A DNA stretch of 64,000 nucleotides, taken from NCBI GenBank assembly GCA_963854735.1, contig OY978104.1, forward strand, positions 682,001 to 746,000. Reading direction: 5' to 3'. A model generated the notes under the pieces. The model was given only the letters and a program-made list of their open reading frames with translations, had not been told where the DNA came from and searched no databases. The stretch's first letter is position 1, and each line of letters opens with the position of its first letter. Made by a program: the position numbers and the translations under genes. This document shows, piece after piece, positions 43,840-53,968 of the stretch. The stretch is from Marvania coccoides (Eukaryota; Chlorophyta; Trebouxiophyceae; Chlorellales; Chlorellaceae).

Positions 43840-46194
43840 TCAAACAGCAGTTTTCGTAGACACTGTTCTGACGAGCGGGAACCCCCCAAAGAGCTCTGCC
43901 AGCTCGTCAATGCAGCCCTCTCTGACGACTCGAGACGCCCCTTGCTTCGCTTTCCTTCCGGGGCCAGCCGCAGACACGTCCAGCCGGATCTTGGGGCGCA
44001 CCAGTCTCAGCGGCGCTTCGGCAGCCTCGCCCCTGTTGGCAGGAGCGCTGGCCACGACAAAATTCATCAAAATGTCCTCACAGCTGAACCTTCGATCGAC
44101 CACGTCCCGCGCCTTGGCGTTCCATGCGCCCCAGTACAAACCGAACGCTTTATCTGCGTCCAAAAATGCTGCGCCCGTCAGCAGCGCGTTGAACTTCCCG
44201 GCCGCCAGCGTTTCCTCCTCTTCCAGGTGCACCGCTGGGCCAGATTGCAGCAGGCGCGGTTGAAATCCCACCAACGCCTCTGGGTGCTGCCGCCACTCCG
44301 CAAACGCAGCCTCCACATCGCCGCATCGCAACAAAATGTCGTCATCCAGCGACAAAATGGCACGCGTTTTCAGCAGCGGGTCGGGCTTGAATCTGTTGTT
44401 CAAGCTCGTGTGGTCCTCCACCCGCACTCGCACCGGCACGGAGGTGGGAGTGGCGGTAGTAACGTCTGACGGAGGGACTCCGCCGTTCCACACAACCAAA
44501 ACCTCAGCAACGGAGGGGCAGCGGGCGTAGTGGTCCACCACCGCCCTTAGCGTGTTTGACCGAGGGCCGTAGCTCAAAATGACCGCAGTGAAGCGGCTGT
44601 AGGAGCCGTCGAGCGCGATCGCAGACGTCGCGGTCGGAACTTCTCGCACCAAATCCAGGTAGTATTTGGCCCTCTGTGATGCAAAAATCACGGTGGCCAG
44701 GAGACCCAGAGCCACCATGCCGGGGAGCAGCGTGCCTTTGCTGAACGGCAACTGAAAGAGCTCTCGAAAGAAAAGGTCTAGGCCGCGGCCGCGCTGCAAA
44801 AGCCACTTTGCATGCTGCCCTGGCAGCGATATGAGCTTGCGGTAGCTGCCACCAGCACCGCTGTCCAGCTTCCCCAGCCGTCGCAAAAAAGCCTGCGAGG
44901 GCAGCCCATTGGTGCTGCTCACGAGGCGCGAGTGGCTTTGGCCGTACTTTTTATCAGCCAGAGTCAGAATAAAGATAACTGCTGCCGTGGCCCACACCAG
45001 GCCCAGCACCGTGGCTCGTCGCACCAGGGAGCGCGTCAACGGATTTGATTCCTGCCAGTCGCCGTCCATAACTGCCAGCCACCCGCCATCCGACAGCTGC
45101 ATGGCATCCAAATGGTGTCTCCGCACACCGTTCCACGCCCTCATCCCCTGTTTCGCGCGGCCCGCCACAAATTCCACCTGCGTCTGCTCGAAAATTTGGG
45201 GGCTGAGGGCGTCTATTCGGAAGGCCAGGATGTCGTTCCCATACGTCCCGCTGCAGTCCTGTCCAAAGCGGTACAAGTGGCCGTCATACTGGATTATGCG
45301 CCCAGCCATGCGAGCCCCAGCCCCTGGGTGTCCAGTCATCGCGGGGTTTAGGAAATGGCGGGACCAAGGGCCCAGCGGCGTTTCAGCGTGGAAAATTTGA
45401 AACTCCGCATTCTTCCTGTGCCCAGGTCGACTCTGCAAGCGCCCCATCAAGTTAGTCGCATTAACCAATTGTTGAAAACCAAAAATTAATTAAGATTATT
45501 ATCTTACCGGATCGGAAGCAAACAAAAACCAGCGGCCCTTCCACTCGACTATGGAAGCGTCCACCAGCGGCCGGTTCATGATCTCTGCCTCCAGCTCCCA
45601 GTGCAGTGGGTAGTTGACAGCGCGGTACAGGCGCAGCGACCCCGAAGACGACCCCTCTGGCATCATGTACACCGCCCCTTGCCATGCGAAAATAAAGGGA
45701 TACGATAGATGCCACTGCTCTCGCAAGGCAATGCCCAGATGCCGCCATGTAGCGCCTCCATTCGTACTCTCTGCCACCCCGATCTCCCCCCGCAGCACGT
45801 TGTTGCTCTTTGTTTCGTAAAAGAGGTGCAAAGGAGCGCCGGGCGAGCCCAGCTGCTGCCGGGGGAGGCCACCATTGGGTCCCTCTGGCTGGGGGAAAAT
45901 GAATGGGTCTGCGACAAAATTGGAGGGGGCGTCGGTGACGGAGGCACAGGTGAGAACGGGGTTGGCCACGGGCCAGGCTGAAGCTGCCAGGACGTCGGGC
46001 CGGCGGGGAACGTCTTCAATTGCGGTCAAATTGAGGGGAGAGCGGCCGTAAAAGACGCCTATGCTCCATGATCCCTCATCGTCTGGCAAGCAATTCGAGC
46101 CCCGAGGAGGGAAAAACACAATTCGAGCATCAGATAAAATATATGCTGTCAGAAGAACCGCCAATAGGAGCCATCGAAGCACAGATGACGCCAA
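43840..46194 (-). CDS. GINT1: Glucosamine inositolphosphorylceramide transferase-like (GT64), GINT1 family
   Basis: Exons (minus) 46194-45508 and 45432-43840 encode 759 residues. The N terminus is a signal anchor (WLLLAVLLTAYILS), so a Golgi type II topology is likely. Residues to about 350 form the beta-propeller-like region unique to plant GINT1: FVADPFIF, LHLFYETKSN, GGATWRHLGIALREQWHLSY, VYMMPEGSSSGSLRLYRAVN and MRAWNGVRRHHLDAMQL. Two more hydrophobic segments follow (about 400 and 490). The C-terminal GT64 domain (exostosin-like) begins FTAVILSYGPRSNTLRAVVDHY, with VLVVWNGG, the metal-binding LSLDDDIL (about 592), TGAAFLD and CEDILMNF. In plants GINT1 adds a GlcNAc-type sugar to GIPC sphingolipids. 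The donor sugar here cannot be read from sequence. Confidence 0.93.
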
Positions 46195-46428
46195 AGGGCG
46201 TCTGCGAAATTTCGATCCAATTTTGCTAAAAATTTAGCTGCCGATGTCTACAATATTTATCAAAGGCGATGTCTTTGAACTGGGACTTAATGAAATATTT
46301 AAGGAATTTAGACTGTATTCATTCCCCTGTGAAAACAGAGGCATCATGAGGTGACCAAGTCCTTATGTGTCTGTATGTTTATGATTCAAAAAGTTCATGG
46401 AGCCTCTTCAAACAGGAGCGGAACTTGT

Positions 46429-47422
46429 TCAGCATCCACACGACCAATTGTAGCTGCTGTCTGCCACCTGTTCGGCCACACCAGTTTTTTGCCACCGATC
46501 AGCCGCCTCCCATGCTACCAAGCCATCCTGCATCTCTTTGATTACCTTTGCTGCCGCCTCGTCGCCATTCATCGCAGCCCACCACGCCTCCAGCTTTTTG
46601 CGTCCCGTAAAGACCGACTTCCAGCCGAAATGGCGCGGCAAAATCTCCGTCAAGAACACAAAAGTCGGCATGAGAGCACTGTCGGCGTAAGAAATTTCTC
46701 CGCCGCAGAAAAAGGGCCCCAAGACAAGCTTCTCCAGCACGTCCAGCTGGAAAGCGATGCCCGCCAGCTTCTCCGCGCGCTCCGCTTTGCTCTCCATCGG
46801 CTTGTACATGCAGCCTGCGCTTGAATCGACCAAGACAATAAATTTTTTTATTAAGGAAAACTAAATTTTGAAAATAAATTTTGAAACTTACCTTGCATGG
46901 GCGCGATGTATAGATCGTGAATGCGGGCTGCCAGCGCAGCATGCGCCCGCAGCTCAGGGGTGGGCGGCAGCAGGGTAGGGCCCTGGCCCTGGTATTTGTC
47001 CAGAATATAGGATTCGATGACCTGCGACTCTGGCAAGGCAGTCCCATCGGGCAACACTAAGAGAGGCATCTTGCCTTGCGGGTTCAACGCCAGGAACGCT
47101 TCGCCCTTGAGGCCGCCGACCTCTGCGGGCGGCACGATGTCGACCTCTCCCTCCAGACCCTTCTTGTACAGAAGGAAGCGAATGCGTGCACCTGAAGGAA
47201 GAGGTGGTAGGAAATTAAAGGAATTGTAAAGGAATATAAAGGTCGCGTGACCACCGCACCGTTGTTTGAGACAGGAACATCAAATAGGACAGGCTTCGTC
47301 ATCGTGGCGAGCAGGGACGGGGTGGCAGCGGGTGCAGATGCGCTGGCCATTATCACTCGGCGGGCGGTGCCTGTTTTGCTGCCATGAGTTGCACACAAGA
47401 GATTTGGCCCACAGGTGGCCAT
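46429..47422 (-). CDS. Glutathione S-transferase-like protein with plastid-type leader
   Basis: Exons (minus) 47422-47260, 47191-46892 and 46814-46429 encode 282 residues. The first about 42 (MATCGPNLLCATHGSKTGTARR and on) are Ser/Thr/Ala/Arg-rich, like a transit peptide. The thioredoxin-fold N-domain reads VPVSNNGARIRFLLYKKGLE, then NPQGKMPLLVLPDGTALPESQVI with the cis-Pro and the ES glutathione-binding pair. The helical C-domain follows (AERAEKLAGIAFQLDVLEKL, YADSALMPTFVFL). The class is uncertain: it is not a clear tau, phi or zeta enzyme, and the usual catalytic Ser/Tyr position reads SNNG. It shares a 218-bp divergent promoter region with CPN20. Confidence 0.88.
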
Positions 47423-47640
47423 TTCGGGGGGCGTACACTCGCTGAAGACACCCAAGATGTTTTGCAAACGAGATCAAATTTATATGAGATTGATAAAGCC
47501 CCTTATTTCGCCGGGATTGGTGAGTTCTCACATCTGGACGGTGAAAGAAAAGAAAAACAAACATTCGAGAACCATTCTCTTCACGGCTCGCCATTGATTT
47601 CGCCCACTGAAGTTTTGAATTATAATAATCTGGTTGCACG
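47423..47640. promoter_or_regulatory. Compact divergent promoter of the GST and CPN20 genes
   Basis: Only 218 bp between two outward-facing starts of plastid-targeted proteins, so common regulation is plausible. No named element recognised. Confidence 0.5.
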
Positions 47641-48449
47641 ATGGCACTTGCGGGGGCTTCCATGCGTACAGCATTCGCTCCGGGAAATGTCGCTTCCGGC
47701 CGACATGTGAGGCGAGGAGCAATGGCGGTGCGGGCTTCTGCTGCACTTGAGTTGCCAGCCTCCATCAGCAAGGTTGGTGGACAATGTGCTATGCGACATT
47801 CTGTTTTTTCAACTTGCCATCTAAATCTTTTTGCAACCCACTCACTCCTTTGCAGGTCACCCCCAAGGGCGACCTGGTGCTGGCAAAGGTGGCGGAGATG
47901 GAGGAGAAGACCACTGGCGGCATCCTGCTCCCCACCAGTGCCCAGAAGCGCCCCACATCGGGCGACATCATCGCCGTTGGCGATGGTCAGATCGGCAACA
48001 AGCGCCATGAGTTCACACTCAAGGCAGGGGACACGGTGATTTACAGCAAATATGGCCTGGGCGCCACCGATATGCTGCTGCAGGGCGAGGAGCACATTCT
48101 CATTCGCGAGGACGACGTCATTGGCATCATGCCCCGCTCAAACGCCACTGCAGACGACATCCCTGAGCTGCGCCCCATTGGTGACCGCGTGCTGGTGCAG
48201 GTGAAGGAGCAGGGAGAGGTCACCATGGGCGGCGTTATCTTGCCCGACTCTGCCAAGGAGCGTCCCATGTCTGGCACGGTGGTGAGGTGTGGCCCCGGGC
48301 GAGTGGACGACGACGGCACGCGGAAGGCGCCCAAGGTGAAGGAGGGTGACAGCGTGATTTACTTCAAGTACGCTGGTGACGCCATGGAGACTCCGTCTGG
48401 CGAGAAGTTTGTGGTGCTGCATGAGAACGATATCTTGTGCCGCAGCTAG
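47641..48449 (+). CDS. CPN20: Chloroplast co-chaperonin CPN20 (tandem GroES)
   Basis: Lid of the chloroplast chaperonin CPN60. Exons 47641-47772 and 47856-48449 encode 241 residues: a transit peptide of about 40 residues, then two GroES domains in tandem. Domain 1: GDLVLAKVAEMEEKTTGGIL, the mobile loop, AGDTVIYSKYG and LIREDDVIGIM. Domain 2: ELRPIGDRVLVQVKEQGEVT, MGGVILPDSAKERP, EGDSVIYFKYAG and VLHENDILC. This duplicated layout is specific to plastids. Confidence 0.98.
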
Positions 48450-49949
48450 ACATGTGATTCTTGATTAAAATTGAAATATTTGTATTAAACGAAATTTATG
48501 AAAAATTCCAAATTTTGAACAGAGTTTTCTTATTACTCTGCTTGTTGGAGGGCACCGGATGGCGCGCGGTCTCGCCTACCGGAGTGTTTGTGTGCGCCTG
48601 TGATGTCTGCACCTTTTAGTGCCTGCACCTGTTTATACGTCGGTCGGGTTACCGGGGACTCAGTAGGCAGGGGCCAAAGCCTTAACTGCGGCGAGCTTTT
48701 AGCATCTGTAGTTGCTTTTAGCATCTGCTATATCGCGGCGATGCTGTGTCCGTGCATCCACAGTAACTGAGCGTGAATTTGCGACTACTAAGAAACCCGC
48801 CTTACTGTTGCGGGTGTGGCACGTCGACTTGCAGGCCTCTTTGGGAGTGCCTTCTACAGTAGACGTTACAACCATATGAAAACCTGGCAAATCGTTACGA
48901 AGAAGGAGTGGAAAACAGTGAGGTGTTTTACATGCGAGGGATGATCTGAATTATCGAATTCTTGCAGTGAATCACTTCCGTGCAACCATTACAGGTAAGG
49001 AGCCAATTTTTTTAACTTTTTTCTTCTATTTCTTCTCCAAACACCGGGGGGTGTAAATTTCTGGACCAACTTATATATTTTAACACAAATTACGACGGCA
49101 ACGCCCGATCTATAGAAGAATAGGAACGTCTTTGATTGTGGTACACTCGATAGGTCATGGACGAGGGGAAACCTTCTTGAGTAGGAACAGTGCACCTAAT
49201 ACAGGCGTCCTCCCCCTGGGTTCTCTTAAATATTATTTTTGTTGAGAAATAAGACGAGCTTAATTATCCTCGGTGCATATTGAGCATATGAAAAAGCATG
49301 GCAGCAATTCTCTTGACGAGGCAACGTTCCAACCCAAAGGTACTATGCAACAACAAACAACAACAAATTTGAGAGCTTAGAATCCGTACAAAGACGTCCG
49401 CACAGCAGAGAGGCAAGCTTTGGTCCTGACAATTAAGCCAGGAGCCTGCCGCCACACATGGAATGCGGTGCGCATGAAGAGTCAATCAAGATTTTTTTTC
49501 ATAAGTAAGATTGTAGCTTTTTATTATAAAATTAAATAATGTGATTAATACTATAAAATGTGAATAAAATAAGCCTGGATGCTCGCTCCAAACTGGGCGC
49601 TGGACCCCCCCAAAAAATTGCCTCCGAATAAATAGTAAACACTCTGCTCTCACCGCGAAGGTCCTGCCCGTGTACATGTGCATGTACCAGTGACCTTCAA
49701 AAGGACGTGGCCAACGTGGTGAGGGTGAAAGAAAAAAGAAAAAAATGCGCCACTGGTTATCAACAGTCAGCAGCAGCATTTCATTCTGGGCTGCACATCA
49801 GATCATGCTCTATTTCGATCGTTTCTTTTGTTTTAGGTATCACAATATTATTTGACGTTGCTGAACTGTCTCATCAATCTCCCAAACGATGCCCGTTCTC
49901 ACATTCTACCCTCGCATGATTGAAATTGAAAATTAAGTACTAAAACAAA
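48450..49949. other. Intergenic region with an unexplained GC-rich block
   Basis: 1.5 kb. From about 48545 to 48890 GC content rises without an ORF of coding character. A 14-base direct repeat GCTTTTAGCATCTG occurs at 48695-48708 and 48714-48727 (period 19). The rest is AT-rich. An unidentified non-coding RNA is possible; it matches no snRNA, SRP RNA or RNase P RNA I can recall. Confidence 0.4.
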
Positions 49950-52136
49950 ATGCTAGCAGCAATGAGCACTAGACCAAATTTATCCCAGAGTTTGTTTAAA
50001 GTCAGAGGTCCTCGGCACCGCCCGCTGCGCAGGCCTGTCGCCAGTTTTAGCACTGCAACATTGATCACACCCTTATTTGGAACGAGAAATGTAACTTGGC
50101 GGAGCTCAAAAGCCTCCGTCTTTCCCACGGATTCGGACGACGCACTTGGCGCTGGAATCCAAACCCCGCCTCGAGGTGGCGACAGGTTCAGAGCTGGGTC
50201 TTTGCGAGAGACGGGCGCTGACGTCATTGAGACAGGTCCTGTGCATCCTGAGGCAATGAACACGCTGTTCTTCATGTACTTCATGGCATGCCTGGTAGAG
50301 CGAACATGGCGTTTCGCGTTGCCACTGCTGCTGGCATTTGTGGATGGTAAGGCTATATATAATTTTTTGACACAAGAAACGCTTACCGTTGCGTAGTCCA
50401 TTTCTTTCAACTTTAAAACAAAACAAACAACTTGCAGGTGGCTACCAGGCCATCGCTGTGCTGGGCTTTGCCTCCCCGCTGGCGTGCTCCCTTCTGGGCC
50501 CTGCTGCAGGACGCCTCCTAGACCGCGTGTATCGACCGTACGGTGAGCAGCAAATAAACAAGGCCTTGTGAAAGACCCCAACGGCCATTGCATCACCGCA
50601 GCATCTTTTCAAATGGGCGATGTAACCATTTTTGTTTCCTCCCCAAAATTGCGCAGGCCTCGGCCTGATGGTGTTTCTTCAAGGCGTGGCCATTGTGGCA
50701 TCGGGTCTGGTCGTGCTCGCTGCTGCCGCCAATCCGGGGGTGCCGTTCACTGACGGCTATATGTTTGGCGCGCTGCTGCTCCTGTCCATGATGGAGCGCC
50801 TCACCGCCATCTGCTCAGAGCTGGCCATTGAGAGGGACTGGGTCACACAGCTGTCGGGTGAGCTTTTTTCTTCTTTTTAATTCCGCCTTTCTTTCTCTTT
50901 TCTTTAGCATTTTATTTTAGATTCCACCATTTACCTATGTTTATGGCCATGCAGGCAAAGATAATATGCTCGCGCTGGCCACCAGCAATGCCATGTTGCG
51001 ACGAATGGACCTGTTTTGCGAGCTGGTGGGCAGCCTGACGTTCGGATGGTTGTACACAACTGGGGGTCTGGCAGTTTCAGTTGCAACTGCTACCTTCTTG
51101 GCAGCTCTCCTCCTCCCAGCGCAGCTTTTTGCTATTTTCCGCATCGCCAAGTTGGCACCCGACGCAATGGTGCACGGCCGGGACGAGACCGCGGTCGCCA
51201 TCTTCCAGCCACCTTCGTGGAAAAGGTTGTTAGGAAAGCACGCTGGTCTCGACGACCGCCCGCCGGCGGTGCCCTTTGCGGTTCAAGTTCGATCCCAGCT
51301 GCTGCACGCCTGGGACGGCTGGCAATCTTACTTTAGGCAGCCAATCCTACCCTCCAGCCTCACGTTTGTGATACTGTTTTTCAATGTGGCATTATCGCCT
51401 GGCGGTCTCATCACCGCCTTTCTCACCGGGCAGGGCATGGACGGGAGGGCCCTGGCCATCTTCAGAGGAGGCTGCGCAAGTAAGTAGCGCGACTCGATAT
51501 TTTTGCATGGTTTCGCGTAGGGAACGGTTGATTCATACGAGCAGTAGATGGATTTTTCAATCCTTCAAACTCACCTCCTCCTCATCTTATCTTGCAGTGA
51601 TGGGCTTTGCTGGCACGTGGGTTGGACGCCACCTCATTCAGCGGCATGGCCTCCTTGGAGCGGGCAAGAAAGCGCTGACAATCCAGTGCGGCTTCCTGGC
51701 GACGGCGACAGCAGCTTACACCATTTCGGTGTCCACCCCCGTGGTAGGGGCGCTTGCTCAGGGAGCGTTTGCGAGTGTGGGCGGCATTTCCGTGTGGCTG
51801 TTGGTGTTTTCTGCTGCGGTGGTCCTGTCGCGAGTGGGCATGTGGAGCTTCGATATGGTCAACGCCCAAATCTTCCAGCAGACAGTGTCCCAGCGGGAGG
51901 TGGCCTCGGCGTCAGCGGCAGAGATGGCGCTGTGCAGCTTCTCTGAGCTGTTCATGCTTGGGCTGGCAGCATATGTAATGACGCCAGAGCAGGCGGGTAG
52001 GTTAATTTATGCCAGCATGGGGGCTGTCGTCGTCGCCAATCTGTTGTTCAGGTGGTGGGCGCGGCGGGAAGAGCGGGTGGGTGGGGAGGAGTCTGGGGGT
52101 AGTGGGCCCCCAGAACTGGTTGCTGCAGCGGCATGA
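49950..52136 (+). CDS. IREG3: Ferroportin-like metal exporter, IREG3/MAR1 type (SLC40)
   Basis: Exons 49950-50346, 50438-50542, 50657-50857, 50955-51479 and 51598-52136 encode 588 residues. After an Arg/Ser/Thr-rich leader of about 90 residues (plastid-like), the FPN1 domain starts with MYFMACLVERTWRFALPLLL and continues LLGPAAGRLLDRVYR, TSNAMLRRMDLFCELVGSL, ITAFLTGQGMD, MGFAGTWVGRHL, and LSRVGMWSFDMVNAQIFQQTV. These are the core ferroportin motifs with about 11-12 membrane segments. A leader plus this domain is typical of plant MAR1/IREG3, a chloroplast/mitochondrial-envelope transporter of iron or a metal chelate; the cargo is inferred only. Confidence 0.93.
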
Positions 52137-52277
52137 TTGGGGAATGCACCTGATCGTGGAATGCAGTGAACATGGATCATAAAATTAGTACGCTGGCCGT
52201 TACATTACGTTACGTTCTGTATATCCTTTCTTATTAAAAAGATTGAGAGGTTTTACAACATCATCCAAGGCAAATCA

Positions 52278-53351
52278 CTATACGCCAGCAACCTGGCGAG
52301 AAAGCAGCTCCGCCACGTGCCCGCGCTTAGCTGCTACATGCCGGGGAGTCAGGATTTGCGTTTTATTTTTTACCCTTCCGAGCATCAATTTCACTACTTC
52401 CTTGTGGCCTTTCGAAGCCATCAGCAAAGCAGTGTACTCCTCTTCTTGGGAGTCCTGTTTCAGCTCGTCATCAAATCCTCCAGACCCTGCTGGCAGCAAC
52501 AGCATCTCCACAACTTTTTAATGCCCCGCATGGGCTGCCAGCGGAAGCGCTGTGGCTCTGCTCGAGGTTTTCGCCTTTGAATCTACCTCTAAAAATTTCA
52601 TTAGCGCCTCCACTACCTCTACATGGCCCTCCAAGCTGAGAGATGCAAAGCGTTTCAACCGCACTTTGTCAGAGCCATTGCACTTGCTCCATAATTTAAC
52701 AGTGGTTTCACCACCGCGGCTTCACCCGAGCTTGCACAGCTGTGCAGTGCCGTCCACCCCTCTTCGTCTGCGGCCTCGATGTCTGCCCCAGATCTCAGAA
52801 GGCCAGCTACGTCGGGAGCAGGGCCAGAATCTGACGCAGCATGGAGAAGAAGCGCTACTCCTTCAAACTCGGTTATTTTGTTCTGCACATTGGTTTGCAC
52901 CACAGCCGTTGGTCCAGCGGCTGTCAAAGCTGAGCCTGACGAGAGGCACTCAGTTTTCAAGCGCTCGACGTCCTCTTCGACGTCCTCTTCAGGGTCCGGC
53001 TTTACCTTGACGTTGGCCACCAGCGCTGGTAGCAGCTCCGAATCTTTAATTCGAGTACCTCCCCGATCACAAACCGAATATCGATGACTGCCGCTGCAGC
53101 AGAAGTGCGCTGAGAGCCAGATCTCTCTTCTTCACATCAGCGCCGCCGTCCAAGCCCGTTGGTTGCGTCAAAAACTCGGCGAGAGCGTTTGGAAGGGACG
53201 TGCCCCCCACCATGGCATCGTGTCGAGCCAAACAGCGCAACGCAAATAACAGGTCGGCGGCGGCAGCGGAATATGGCGCATCGGCACTGTTGCTGCTGCT
53301 GTACTTTATGGTTTGGGTCTCTCTGCCAAACTTTGCATTATTTCTACACAA
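52278..53351 (-). pseudogene. Decayed ankyrin-repeat gene
   Basis: On the minus strand several frames carry pieces of one ankyrin protein. The order is: a helical-looking N-terminal piece (ALRCLARHDAMVGG, ending at a stop at 53067); an acidic piece with a first repeat (GADIEAADEEGWTALHSCAS) ending at a TGA at 52655-52657, where the repeat expects an ordinary residue before NALHL; a shifted frame with EGHVEVVEALMKFLEV; then a TAA at 52518-52520 in GH-stop-KVVEML, where Leu is usual; and a last piece with KGHKEVVKLML and AAKRGHVAELL. At least two in-frame stops and two frame changes, and no splice signals that would remove them. The 5' limit is uncertain. Confidence 0.72.
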
Positions 53352-53968
53352 TTTCGCAGATACAACCGCATTATTACAGATAACCGCAAGTTTTAATAAT
53401 ACAACTCCTTTATAAATTAATTAGAAGATGCTGCTTTGAAGAAAGCGACCCGACCTCGTCTCCAACTCTCTCGAGTTCACCTCTGCGACCCTTGGGTGGC
53501 AAAAAGATGAGACCAAAGCTTTATGCTCGTCTTCGACGAATGGCAGGGTTCTAAGTGCGGCGAATTCCCCCGTATTTAAATTATATGGCGGCAGCAGGCT
53601 CCTGGCTTAATTGTTAGGACCCCGTCTGCCCCTCTGCTGTGTGGCCTTTGTTGCCGTCTCTGTGCGGAGTCAAAATTCTCAAATTTGTTTTTGTATACAT
53701 ATGTGTCTCTTTCCTCCAAATCAACAACTTGAAACGATTGTTTTAGTTTCCATTTCGCCACAATGTTTTTGATTTTCAACTCTCTCATAAGCGCTCTTGT
53801 AATTCTGATCCGTTAAATTTTATTTTATTCTTGTCTACAGGTAAACAGGTTTGAAGGTTTGAAGGTACAGGGTAAAAGTAAAAGCAAAGAAAAACAAACA
53901 AATAGAAAAAATGGTAAAAATATAATACACAATTAAAGGAAGAGTGAAACATTGGCATTCATTCATTA
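53352..53968. other. Intergenic, no gene seen
   Basis: AT-rich with moderate GC patches at 53440-53660 that could be further remnants of the decayed gene. It also contains the MDN1 3' UTR (53968 downward). Confidence 0.4.

Noticed and set aside
52655..52657. TGA inside the ankyrin frame as a second selenocysteine codon
   Set aside because: It sits at an ordinary repeat position, has no Cys partner motif, no SECIS-like hairpin was noticed, and other stops and frame changes follow.
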